Below, piece after piece: positions 45,563 through 56,095 of a DNA stretch of 64,000 bases (the first letter of the stretch is position 1; every line of letters starts with the position of its first letter). The DNA is from Ascaphus truei (taxonomy: Eukaryota; Chordata; Amphibia; Anura; Ascaphidae). A program made the translations under genes and the position numbers. The notes below the pieces were generated by a model. It was not told the DNA's origin and ran no database searches. It worked only from the letters and a program-made list of their open reading frames with translations. The stretch covers positions 1 through 64,000 of the forward strand of contig WSYH01002494.1 of the NCBI GenBank assembly GCA_036426205.1, given 5' to 3'.

Positions 45563-46165
45563 GCAAGCAACAGAGGCTACTTACAATGTAGCAGAAATAA
45601 CAGGCATATCAGTAAAATGCTTTCAGATCGCTGCATCAAAGGGGCTGATAATCTCAGGAACCGCTCACTCCGTCTGTGTGCTTGGATGCGGAAGCCTTTA
45701 AATAAGGCTTTGCAGCAAATAGAAAGACAGTTAAAAGACCTGAATATAACTAGTTTTCGTTCCCAGAAGAAGTCTAAACTCAGACGAAACTAGTAGGGTG
45801 AGGGTCTCAGTAGATCTCCCTATTTTCTGTTATATTCAGGACTTTTAACTGTCTTTCTATTTGCTGCAAAGCCTTATTTAAAGGCTATTGGGACTGTTAT
45901 ATCAATTTCGGAATTGAGCCCTGTGGCTAATCTCACAGAGTGAAAGGAGCCAGCGGTATCCCCGTTTAGGGGAGTGACGTCACCATCAGAGGACCCGCGC
46001 AACTGCTGATTACAGCTGAGCAGTGACGCTTCCGTGTCCGAGCACACAGACGGAGTGAGCAGTTCCTGAGATTATCAGCCCCTTTGATGCAGCGATCTGA
46101 AAGCATTTTACTGATGTGTCTGTTATTTCTGCTACATTGTAAGTAGCCTCTGTTGCTTGCGCAAT
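45563..46165. mobile_element. Inverted-repeat element with an asymmetric insertion
   Basis: GCAAGCAACAGAGGCTAC (45567) is answered by GTAGCCTCTGTTGCTTGC (46145). TCAGATCGCTGCATCAAAGG pairs with CCTTTGATGCAGCGATCTGA, and AAATAAGGCTTTGCAGC pairs with GCTGCAAAGCCTTATTT. The right arm has an extra ~140 bp (45893-46035) with no partner. A small ACTAGTTTTCGT/ACGAAACTAGT palindrome sits in the centre (45750-45795). There is no ORF of note. Confidence 0.8.
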
Positions 46166-46437
46166 AATTTTATTCATAAACGTACTTCACCATATTGGTA
46201 TCTTTTTCATCTATAGGTACATCTCGTTGTGGAATTCGAATATAGGACTTGTTCACGTATTTATCCTTCAGGTGTTGTATATCCATGCACCTGTGTCTCT
46301 GATTTCCGCCTTTTGTGTTTTTTTTGTACTTTGTATTTTCTTTGGGGTGGTGTACACCCATTACATTGTGGCAGCACTCATAGACATCATTGCAACACTT
46401 TTAAATCAGTTTTGCGCACAGTATACTTTTTCTTCTT

Positions 46438-46439
46438 AG

Positions 46440-46500
<61 letters not shown>
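46438..46500. repeat. TA microsatellite
   Basis: About 60 bp of TA with a central CACA. It directly flanks the MITE at 46502. Confidence 0.95.
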
Positions 46501-46501
<1 letters not shown>

Positions 46502-46504
<3 letters not shown>

Positions 46505-46708
46505 TGGTCCTCAGTGTCCGACGTTCCGCTTTCCGTCGAATGCCTTATCTGACGCCGCATAATATAGTCCGCTGGACGCATTATTCGATGTCGGACCCGC
46601 TTATCCGACAGTCACCGGTGACGATTAACATGAACCCAAAATCCGACGGTCCGTTATCCGATGGTGGTTTGCGGGACGCATTCCGTCGGATAAGCGAGGA
46701 CCGGCTGT
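46502..46708. mobile_element. MITE with GGTCCTCxxTxTCCGACG ends (pogo/Tigger-like)
   Basis: The left end reads GTTGGTCCTCAGTGTCCGACG and the inverted right end AGCCGGTCCTCGCTTATCCGACGG (split here as motifs GGTCCTC and TCCGACG). The element is ~207 bp and TA-rich DNA lies on both sides, as expected for TA-target Tc1/mariner-superfamily insertion. TTATCCGA-type blocks repeat inside. It is non-coding. Confidence 0.65.
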
Positions 46709-47321
46709 ATATATAAATAAATATAGCACCCTTGGGGTATGCTAGAATTTTGTTTTTGTAACTACAGGGTAGTAAGTGGTTACATCTTCTTACAAGCCCG
46801 AGTTAAGTAACACATTTCAAGTAGCTTACTCCATGTTACTTAATTCAGTAGTTAAGTCCTTCTCTTTTCCTGCCCAGCAACAGGGGCAAGGGAACGTTTA
46901 TAAATATTTGGGACCTGTATCTTTTCCTCAGATCTCAAGTGTCCCGGCGTTGAGGGGATCTCCAGGGCTCATAGCCCTGTAATAGGGGTAAGCAACAGTT
47001 TCTTGTTTTCTAAGTTAGGGCAAGTCTCCCAGTATAAGGGCCCTAGAGACACTACACTAAAACAGGGGTCCTGCCACGGTAGGAAGTGGGTTCTTCACAC
47101 AGAGGCTCATGGAGGAGACCTGGAAGAGTGGCTGGGAAATTGCAGGGAAATGGCTTGAAAAAGAGCTACTCTGCCTACAAGCCTCATGGTGTAGGAAACC
47201 TGGGTCTATGTGTCTGCATGTAAACAAGAAGAGATCTTTGTAACCTGAAAACCGGTTCTGCTGCTATCCCAATTTGTACTGTTAATAAAAGTTAAGACAT
47301 CTCCTAGCGCCCTGTCATGGG
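46709..47321. other. Non-coding stretch
   Basis: No gene or recognised repeat. Confidence 0.4.
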
Positions 47322-47322
47322 A

Positions 47323-47970
47323 GACCAGCACGTTTAACACCTTAATACCCAGATCCTTTGATTGAGCAAAGCGAAGAGATATAAAATAAATTATAATTTA
47401 TTTCCACAGATTGACACTGTGTACTCCGCCAGAGCTGCTTCGTTCGTTCTGCTGCTGTAGTCTTGGATCTTGGAACCTCAGTTCTTACGAACTGTTGAAT
47501 CTTGTTATGAAGTTTAAAAATGAAGCTTAGATGCATCTGGTTCCCGATGGGCTGCAGGGATTCTTACAGGGTTAAAACTCCTATACCTAACCTGGGCAGC
47601 CAATCACTCCGTGGGAATAATTTTCCCCACCTATCCCGGAGTTGCCAACACCCTACAAGCTTGGCAGAGGTGGCTTCACATTCTGCTACGGGTATGCGCG
47701 GACCTCGCACCTTTGCCGCTTAGCATATGAGACCCAACCTCTTTACCTTGCGACACTCAGTCTGGGCTGGACAGCCATTTGCCGATCTGCCCGGACTTTA
47801 CACTAAGATTTGGGTACTTGGGCTACCCCTCCCCACTTCACACCTTAGTAGATCGGAGCCTTTCAACTCCGGACTTTTTCAGACATCCCGGCAGCATGCC
47901 AGCGGGGTGTCTTAGAAGTCCGGGCTGGAGATGCTCCGCTCATTCGCAGGAATTTCCTGCCATACATTTC
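47323..47970 (+). mobile_element. TGTCACGGGAGACCAG LTR-like repeat, third copy
   Basis: Starts TGTCATGGGAGACCAGCACG, then GATCCTTTGATTGAGCAAAG and AATAAATTATAATTTATT, in the same order as 13259. It diverges and ends earlier than the 1-kb copies. Confidence 0.6.
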
Positions 47971-48254
47971 TAACGACAGTTCCAAATGTTTTTTGTGTCC
48001 AATAACTATAGTTCTATATATTTTTTTAATCAATTATATATAAATATGTAAATTGATTTTTACTACCGGTACTTATGATATTACATTTTTTAACCACTCC
48101 CTATAAGGTGGAGGGTGTTTGTTTCATAGTCAGCTTGCTATTCTTAGTGTTACTCCACAATTGTGTAATTATGTTGCTAATGCTGTTTTTTCTTATTTCA
48201 GCTCCATCAATATTTGGGAATTGAAATAGGACATATGTTAATGTTTTATCTGAA

Positions 48255-49520
48255 TTAATTTGTTAACCTCCTCTCTTACCCCCTCCCCAGGTCAGTACCC
48301 CTTTAACACCCTCCCCAGTCCCACTACCCCCTCTTACTCTCTCCCCAGGCCCAGTACACCCTCTTACCCTTTCCCCATGCCCAGTACCTCCTTTTACCCC
48401 CTCCCCAGACCCAATACCCCATTATACCCCCCTCTACAGCTCCAGTACTCCTTTTCCTCCCCACAAGGACATCATTATACTCTCCCCAAAGAATTCCTTT
48501 ATACCGTCCCCCAAAATTATTCGATCAGGAATGCTCCCCCCCCCTTTTAACAACCCCCACCCCAGGAGTCCCTCACCCATTTATAATCCTCCGTCCCTCA
48601 GGGCATACCCTCTTTATAACTCCTCCCCCCCCCCCCATCCCTTAACCTCTGTATAACAAATCTTCCCAGTCTATGTACTTCTTTATAATCCGCGCCTGCC
48701 CCCCTCGCAGGTTATTAACGACCTCATAGAACCTCCCATCTTTCGTTGCAGTTACCTCCTTATAGTTCCCCCGGACACCCCCGGTCAATTACCACCATTA
48801 TGATCCCCCCCGTAATTCCCCCAAACCCCCCGTTTCATTACCTGTTCCTTATAATCCCCCTTCCGTCCCTTACCTCTTGATAATCCGCCGCCCCCCCATA
48901 ATCCATTACCATCCTTCATAATCGCCCCCCGCCAAATCCCATACCCTCCTTAAAGAATAATCCCCCCTCCCCGTCCATTTCTTCCTTTATATCCCCCCCA
49001 ACATCCATACCGCCTGTTAATTCACCTCCCCCAAATCCATTATCTCCTTATAATCCCCCCCCCCCCAATGTTGCCCTTCCTTTAAGAACCGTCCCAATGC
49101 GTCCATTACCCTCCTTATAACCTCCTCCCCCACCCCTTCCATCACCTCTCTCTTAATCCTCCCCAATCCCTCCCCCCCTAACCCATTGCATTCCTATCTT
49201 TATACAGCCCCTCCTCCCCCCGCTAGTCCTTGCCTATTATATTCTACCTCCCTGCCCCCCCAGTCCATTACCCCTCCTTATCAATACCACCCCCCCTCCG
49301 CCATCTGGTTCCTTACCTCCTTATTTTTTTTACACCCTCTACAACACCTAAGAATAGAAAGCGAAACACCCCCCCCCCCCCACCGCCTCACTGGTCCCAT
49401 TCCCATCACTTACTTCCCCCCCGCCTTTCCTACTGTGCCCCGTACTACATTCTTATTCTAATCCTCCCCCTCCAACCTCCCCCTATTCCCTCCCTCACCC
49501 CCACGACCGCCATGCTGCCC
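48255..49520. repeat. Pyrimidine-rich degenerate tandem repeat
   Basis: Units of about 30-40 bp based on CCAGTACCCCCTCTTACCC and later CATTACCTCCTTATAATCCC, with long C runs. It is almost purine-free in places. Proline/serine-rich ORFs here are artefacts. A typical AGGGC..CCAACAG element end follows at 49548-49588. Confidence 0.9.
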
Positions 49521-49547
49521 TCACCCGTGCATGGGTCCTGCTTCACA

Positions 49548-49588
49548 TGTTTGTCCGAGGCTCAATGATTTCTGTTGGCGGCCCTACA
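49548..49588. mobile_element. Right terminus of an AGGGCTGCCAACAG-type element
   Basis: Reads TGTTTGTCCGAGGCTCAATG, ATTTCTGTTGGCGGCCCT, closely matching the right ends at 11040-11061 and 20725-20757. It follows directly after the pyrimidine-rich repeat. No left end was found. Confidence 0.65.
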
Positions 49589-49865
49589 AAAAACTACAAT
49601 TTTATGAGCCCCCTGTGCCAGGTAAGAAGGAAATACAAAGTAAGACCAATGAATGATACATACCGTGCGCTTGTGTCACGGCGTGCAGGAGACCGGTGAA
49701 GAGAGCACAATCTTGCAGCCTCATCTTCAGGCCGCTGGTAAACGTTTTTGTAAAATGTACACATGGATACACGTTCTTCCAAGGTTTGTAAGTGAAAGTG
49801 AAACCAGATCCAGCATAAAGGAACTGACACAGCATATTTTGATGGGAGCAGAAGTTTGTTAAATG
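49589..49865. other. Short non-coding stretch
   Basis: No family match was found in frames on either strand. Confidence 0.35.
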
Positions 49866-49985
49866 TACAGGCAGTCCTCGTTTTACAACGAATGGCTTAT
49901 CCAACGCTATGCAATGCATACCTATGTTCATTTTTACAGCGCCAAAACGGCTTATCCAACACTCTTACAACGCTTTGCAAAGTTG
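49866..49985. mobile_element. Short MITE with CAGGCAGTCCTCGTTTTAC end
   Basis: Starts ACAGGCAGTCCTCGTTTTAC and contains GGCTTATCCAAC twice. It recalls pogo/Tigger-type termini and the MITE at 46502, though the sequence differs. The right end is unclear. Confidence 0.45.
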
Positions 49986-50024
49986 TTTGTGTATAATATA
50001 TATATTTATTATATAATATATAAT

Positions 50025-51195
50025 TGTAACGGGTATTCCCCCCCCCCCCCCCAATCGCAGATATAGTGGGGTGCAAGGAACATACAGTGTTACCATAGTT
50101 GTGGTGCATTACCTGTTGGCTCGCAGGAGGGCTGAGCTTCCGCCACGGGAACCTGGGCAATTTACTAGGGGTACTCACTTACAACGATGCGCGCCTCCAC
50201 CGCGATGGCTCCCACCAGAGGGGGAGTGGTTCCTCGCAGGACAATCAATATACCATACACAGGATTTAATATTAACTATACCATTACGGTGAACAGCATA
50301 TAACACATCAATACATAACTATCAGACCAGGTGTCCCCTCCTCGAGGAGACACTACTGCGACGTCCAGCAGGACACTTCCCCAACACCAGGTGATCCCAC
50401 CCAGTGTCCAGAACCCACCCAATGTCCCGCACTCTTGCGAGAGAGTCAATGGGTGACTGCGCAGTCACTATTTTACTGAGGGCCCCTTGGTGCACTTGTG
50501 TATTAGATAGTACCTGCCGAGCACCCCCGTGCTCGGATCTCCAACTGGCTTCACAAAGGATCCGTCGTGTGATGTTCCGTCTGATCCTACACCGGATCCT
50601 TTGTAGCACAGACCTCAGGGCGGTCTCAATCTGGAATAGTCTCTGTGGACCCCAACGTGGGTCCGAAACCGCTTCACAGGAACCGCAGCATCGCTGAGTC
50701 CCTAACAACACTTGGCACTAACGTGACAGGAACCCTAACCTAGGGCCTGTCCGGTAGCACCGCACTGGGGGGGAAGAACCTATCTGGGACCTAAGGGGTT
50801 AATAGCCTCCTCGCTCCCCTACTGTTCCTGTTCTACTCTACCCCGCAACTAACCTGCGCAGTCCTGACTAACTACTTCTAGCCATTCCAGCACTTGCCGT
50901 AACACGCTGCAAGTCATACTGGATGTGTACAGCCAACGTGCTGCACAACACTGCGCCTGTCTGTCAGACTCACGGCACTGACAGCCGTGACCCTGACCAG
51001 ACGCACACTAACACTAAGGCAGCGTCCCATCTTGGGCCTCCCTACGCGCTTACCACTAACCTAGTGGGGAGTTGGGGCCTACCTGGGGTTGTGGGTACTA
51101 TAGGGGCAGGAGCTGCACTCCTGTCCCCGCACCCTTCCTTCCCTCAAGCTCCCTGACTCCAACTCACTTGGAGGGGCAAAGGGGACCTGGCTACA
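50025..51195 (-). mobile_element. Element B, 3' LTR (shortened)
   Basis: The plus-strand left end is TGTAACGGGTATTCCCC and the right end CCTGGCTACA; read on the minus strand it runs TGTAGCC...GTTACA like the solo LTR at 27922. It is very similar to 54082-56067 but lacks about 800 bp corresponding to 55250-56035, which includes the NRF1-like site. A C run of about 15 lies at 50039-50053. Confidence 0.85.
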
Positions 51196-52297
51196 CTCTC
51201 ACCTGTGAAATCCAACGCCTCGCTTGGGGAACGACATACCCTGACATAAGTTTACACATAAAAAATTCATGACATAATTGGTACACTTAGCAGGTCGACT
51301 TTCCCTCACCAAAACATGGCATATCCACACCCAGTAAAACCCGACGCTAGCTGAGACATTTGTGGGGTGCCCTAACTGATCATGTGGGGTACCCACTTTT
51401 TCGTCCTGAGCCTCCCCGGGTGAATCTCTCGGAGATCACCCTCCGGGATAACAGTCACTGGTTCACTACTACTTCCTCCCCTGGTGGAAGGAATAGCACA
51501 GTTCTTTCAAACCGGCCTTTCCTGGTCACCATGGCCTGGAAGCAGCAGCAGCGGCCAGGGACCTTTCCGCGGTCCACTACTTGGCGAATGGGCCGCTTCT
51601 TCTTGGGCGCAAGGAGGCAATTTCTACTATATCCTTTGCCCCACAGTCCTGGTCCCTACCTACTTGCGAGGCTTCCACTGGGAAGACGAGAAATGAACAA
51701 CGTCTCTTTTCTCAAAGTCTCTGTTTCACCTGACAGGGGTAAAGGGTAGATACCTTACCACCGGTGATTCACGGGGGCCAACAAGGTCTCGGGGACGCTG
51801 TCAGTTCCCACCTCAAACTGTCTTGGGACCTGCCCACAAACACTTCTGACAGTCCACTCACTGACTCGAAACTCGGGAGCGTTGGATCCCAGTCCTGGGA
51901 CCATTGGTTAGAGCGCAGCGGGCTCATACTCAGTTCAGGAGCCGTAACTCTGGCCTTTTTCACGGCCACCTCCATCGGAGCCTTGGGGGCAAGGGGGTTC
52001 CTTACCACTCTGCTGGCTTGCGATGGGTTTCTCTTCTCTTTCGGAACACTGTCGGTATCTTCTGTGCTTCACCTGACACCACGACAGAGCTGACTGTTCT
52101 CTTCAACTGAACGGTAGGCGGTAGATACTGATCCTTCGCCCCACTGGACAATTACTTCAAGAGACACCTCCGCCAGGACGCGAGCAGTGCAGGAGGGGAG
52201 GGCCTTCCCCCGGTTGAACCAGACTTAATCTAGGAGCCATCGTGCTCCGCGGTCACCTGGATGCTCACCCCCCAACCAAGCGCCCTGGGGCATCAAC
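51196..52297 (-). other. Element B internal region, 3' of the ORF
   Basis: About 1.1 kb between the ORF stop and the 3' LTR. I searched both strands for reverse transcriptase, integrase or RNase H motifs and saw none. The open frames of up to 129 codons have no family match. Confidence 0.6.
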
Positions 52298-53998
52298 TCA
52301 CCCTTGTCGTCGGTAGGTACTGGTCCCCATTCTAGGACCGATGGTACCATAGGAATAAGCCGGACAGGCCATGGTACCATAGGAATAAGCCGGACAAGCC
52401 CACGGGCCCACAGCAGGGTCCGCAACATCAGGATACACTTCCTCTAGGGCACACAGGCCCACAGCAGGCTCTGTATCCGCCGAGATAGTGTGTTCGTTGA
52501 TTTCACTAGAGTGGTCCGCCGGCAGGCGCATCACCACAAGTGATTGGTCACTGGACTCATTACAAGAAGGTGGGGGTATAGACACCTTACCCTGTGATTC
52601 CTCCGTCTCCTCTGTATCAGCGCTGGGGTGGTTCGCCGGTAGGCGCATCGCCACCGATGTGTCACTCGGTTCCATAGCTAGCTGGGCAGGTGATACCTGC
52701 TCGGGAACCGGATCTAGAATGTTCACGAGGGCACACGGGCCCTCCCAAATGTCTATGAGAGGGGTAGATGGGTTAGCTATACTGACCGGCTCCTCGTCCT
52801 CTGTTGGTTCGGCCAGCTGGGGTACAATAGGCTTCAATAGCCGCATACCGCAGCATTCACAGTGGGACCACCATGTCAATGTCTCTCTAGAACAGCCGCA
52901 CGTGGGGCTAAAGCACTGTATGCCCATTTCTCCTTCCACCTCGATGGTCCTGAAGTCGAGGGGTAACCGAGCCACGTTGGCTCCCTGAGCGTGGGCTTCT
53001 TGCAGGCAGGAGCACATGAAGAGAAGAGAATCTACTCCGGACGCGCGCCAGGCCACATACACACTAGGGTGTATCCCCTGACAGTCTAGCTCGTCTTCAG
53101 AGGAAGGATAATCCGTTTCTGCATCAGGGTCTTCCTCCCCTACCTCTGATGGTTCTGTAGACTGCGGCAACTCAGGTCGAAGGAATTGTACCCCGCAGTC
53201 ACTACACCGGGGTCCCCGCGTCCATTCACAACCTGGGAAATCACAGTCGGGACACGGGCATTTAAGACAAGGCTTCCCTTCCACTTCTATCGATACAACC
53301 TCGGTTGGTAAAGCAAGGGGATGCAATTCAGCGCCAGCAGGCATACCCAATTCATCTTGGAAGCAAGGACACACCAAAGCGATCGTATTCATTCCTTTTA
53401 GTCGCCACTCACCATACCACGGAGGGTGTGGTATACTGCATCCGTTACTTCCCATAGGGTGAACAATTATGGCTGGTAGCTGTTCAAAGCATCCTCTCCC
53501 CCTGGTGGATTCTAGAGGAGGGGCGCTTTCTATCAACGAGCAAGCCGGGCTCTGCACTGTGCCACTCACTTGGCGGGGGTGGGGCTTAGGTTTTCCCGCC
53601 ATCCCCGGATGGTTTTCTGCAAAGTCATTCTGCGCCTTAAGCGCGGCACCACGTGCATGTTGCCAACTTGGAGAAAGTGGCCATGGCGCAGGGTCAGCGT
53701 ATACTAAAGGGTAGCCCTCAGGGGGGCACCCAGGCATAAACAATATGGACTGTGCCTCTGCCAGGCATATATCCTTAAAGGGGACTGCCACAAAAAGTAT
53801 GGTTTTCCAGGTGGACGTGGGATCTTGTTCTGCAGCTAAGTCACATGCGTACGGCCACCCGGGGATTTTACGCATATGCTTACAGACTTCTATATCTGAT
53901 AGATGTGCGGGAAGGCCTCCTACGGCCACCACACGGCAGGGGCTAAAGTCTTGCCTCAAAGCCCAGGCAAGGACCTCGCGTCCGGACTTCACAAACAT
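52298..53998 (-). CDS. Element B ORF: PNMA-like N-terminus plus two Cys-rich modules
   Basis: A 566-codon frame from an ATG at 53998 (MFVKSGREVLAWALRQ), 84 bp inside the 5' LTR. Residues about 5-100 (VVAVGGLPAHLSDIEVCKHM, WKTILFVAVPF, PLVYAD) resemble the RRM-like N-terminal domain of PNMA/gag proteins. Residues about 191-284 and 310-400 are two copies of one module: HPPWYGEWR/HPSVYVAWR, CPCFQ/CSCLQ, then VSIEVEG/TIEVEG, clustered Cys (KCPCPDCDFPGC..CSDCG; QCFSPTCGC..CECCG) and LLKP/FLRP. They are likely metal-binding (inferred). Acidic linkers and a C-terminal tail with repeated MRLPA and CPAYSYGT follow. There is no protease or pol. The frame is intact, unlike its neighbours. The function is unknown; a gag-like or accessory role is a guess. 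Confidence 0.7.
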   Translation of the reverse strand: MFVKSGREVLAWALRQDFSPCRVVAVGGLPAHLSDIEVCKHMRKIPGWPYACDLAAEQDPTSTWKTILFVAVPFKDICLAEAQSILFMPGCPPEGYPLVYADPAPWPLSPSWQHARGAALKAQNDFAENHPGMAGKPKPHPRQVSGTVQSPACSLIESAPPLESTRGRGCFEQLPAIIVHPMGSNGCSIPHPPWYGEWRLKGMNTIALVCPCFQDELGMPAGAELHPLALPTEVVSIEVEGKPCLKCPCPDCDFPGCEWTRGPRCSDCGVQFLRPELPQSTEPSEVGEEDPDAETDYPSSEDELDCQGIHPSVYVAWRASGVDSLLFMCSCLQEAHAQGANVARLPLDFRTIEVEGEMGIQCFSPTCGCSRETLTWWSHCECCGMRLLKPIVPQLAEPTEDEEPVSIANPSTPLIDIWEGPCALVNILDPVPEQVSPAQLAMEPSDTSVAMRLPANHPSADTEETEESQGKVSIPPPSCNESSDQSLVVMRLPADHSSEINEHTISADTEPAVGLCALEEVYPDVADPAVGPWACPAYSYGTMACPAYSYGTIGPRMGTSTYRRQG

Positions 53999-54059
53999 GG
54001 TGGACAGCAAAAATTGGAATTGGACAATTTGGAAAAATTTGAAACAGGGCACCCCAGGA

Positions 54060-54079
54060 CTATCTCAGCAGCGCCTCCA
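54060..54079 (-). promoter_or_regulatory. Candidate primer-binding site of element B
   Basis: On the minus strand, two bases after the LTR end (GTTACA), the sequence reads TGGAGGCGCTGCTGAGAT. A TGG start near the LTR end is typical of tRNA primer sites. I could not name the tRNA. The same TGGAGGCGCT also occurs inside several LTRs of this family. Confidence 0.45.
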
Positions 54080-54081
54080 AA

Positions 54082-56067
54082 TGTAACGGGTATTCCCCCC
54101 CCCCAATCGCAGATATAGTGTGGGTGCAAGGAACATACGGTGTTACCATAGGTGTGGTGCATTACCTGTTGGCTCGCAGGAGGGCTGAGCTTCCGCCACG
54201 GGGAACCTGGGGCAATTATACTAGGGGTACTCACTTACAACGATGCAGCGCCTCCACCGGCGATGGCTCCCACCAGAGGGGGAGTGGTTCCTCGCAGGAC
54301 AATCAATAATACCATACACAGGGATTTATATATTAACTAATACCATTTACTGGGAACAGCATATAACACATCAATACATAACATATCAGACCAGGTGTCC
54401 CTCTCTCGAGGAGACACTTACTGCGACGTCCAGCAGGACACTTCCCCAACACCAGGTGATCCCACCCAGTGTCCAAAGAACCCCACCCAATGTCCCGCAC
54501 TCTTGCAGAGAGAGTCAATGGGTGACTGCGCAGTCACTATTTATACTGAGGGCCCGTTGGTGCACTTGTGTATTAGATAGTACCTGCCGAGCACTCCCGT
54601 GCTCGGATCTCCAACTGGCTTCACAAAGGATCCGTCGTGTGATGGTTCCGTCTGATCCTACACCGGACTCCTTTGTATCGCACAGACCGCCAGGGCGGTC
54701 TCAATCTGGAATAGTCTCTGTGGACCCCAACGTGGGTCCGAACCGCTTCACAGGAACCGCAGCATCCGCTGAGTCCCTAACTAACACTTGGCACTAACGT
54801 GACAGGAACCCTAACCTAGGGCCTGTCCCTGTAGCACCGCAACTGGGGTGGAAGAACCTATCTGGGACCTAAGGGGTTAATAGCCTGCCTCGCTCCCCTA
54901 ACTGTTCCCTGTTCTACTCTACCCCTGCAACTAACCTGCGCAGTCCTGACTAACTACTTCTAGTCATTCCAGCACTTGCCGTAACACGCTGCAAGCTACT
55001 GGATGTGTACAGCCAACGTGCTGCACAACACTGCGCCTGCCTGTCAGACCTCACTGACAGCCGTGACCCTGACAAGTCAGCACACTAACACTAAGGGCAG
55101 CGTCCCTATCTTGGGCCTCCCTACGTGCTTACTGACTAACCTTGTGGGGAGTTGGGGCCTACCTGGGGTGTGGGTACCTATAGGGGTGCAGGAGCTGCAC
55201 TCGCTCCCCGCACCCTTCCTTCCCTCACAGCTCCCTGACTCCAACTCACTTAACTGATCACTATCAGCGTATGCAGCAACACCCTACAACTTAACACTAA
55301 GTCTGCTGCTGCCTTTCTTTCCTTCTGTTCCCCAGCTCCCACTAATGCAAGTGACAGGGTCCCTAACCTGAGGGCTGTCCCTGGCAACACTCACTTTACT
55401 GGGGAGCTGAGCTATCTCGGGCCCTGGGGATACTGGCCTAGTTCAGGGAGTCCCTGACTCCTGTACCCTACCTCCTTCCCTGGGCTGCTCCGGTCTCTGA
55501 CTGCTACGTAGCTGCAAGCCTGCCAAATGTATCCACTTGCTCCCTCTGCAGATCCTTGGCCCTCATTGGCCACACTGATGCACCTGGTGTGCTTGGCCCT
55601 AGCCTCATGGGAGTTGTAGTCCCAAGTAACCTGCAATAACGTTGGGGCCGCGTGCGCGCCTTCCCTGTGCTTACACTGACCCCTAATGGCCGCCACAACA
55701 TCTCCCTCTCTATCCCTACTCTCGTGCGACTCTCCTGGCCTGTTCCTACACTAGCGCGATGCCTACCTGACTCGCGGAGCTCCCTTGCGCATGCGCTATC
55801 ACTGCGCAGGCGCGAGTGGCCGGGTAATGGTGGCGCCCTCTTCGCCGGCCGCCGGGACCTTAGAGACGCGACCTCGGCCTTAGCGACGGCCCGATCGCGT
55901 CCCCGGCAACCGGCCCGCTCGCGGAGGCAGAGCACTACTCCCTGCAACGGCCCCCACCCTTGGGATGGCCGTCCGGTCTGCTGCTGGCCTACAGCAGTAC
56001 CCGACATCGCTCCTGGCCATGGAGGCTCCCTGGGAGGTCGCAGGGGGCAAAGGGTGACCTGGCTACA
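54082..56067 (-). mobile_element. Element B, 5' LTR (long form)
   Basis: Plus-strand ends TGTAACGGGTATTCCCC and GGTGACCTGGCTACA. It is 1986 bp. It matches the shorter 3' LTR from 54082 to about 55250 and again at the far end. It also matches the solo LTR at 27922-29573 in inverse orientation. The U3-like part has GCGCATGCGC (55787) and ATGGGAGTTGTAGT (55607). Flanks are AT-rich on both sides and no identical target duplication was seen. Confidence 0.85.
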
Positions 56068-56095
56068 CTATATTATACTATATAATATATTATAA

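Noticed and set aside
48260..49568. Pro/Ser-rich plus-strand ORFs
   Set aside because: They result from the pyrimidine-rich repeat, where stop codons are rare by composition.
54060..54079. Naming the tRNA primer of element B
   Set aside because: The sequence does not match any tRNA 3' end I can recall with certainty, so only a candidate primer site is reported.
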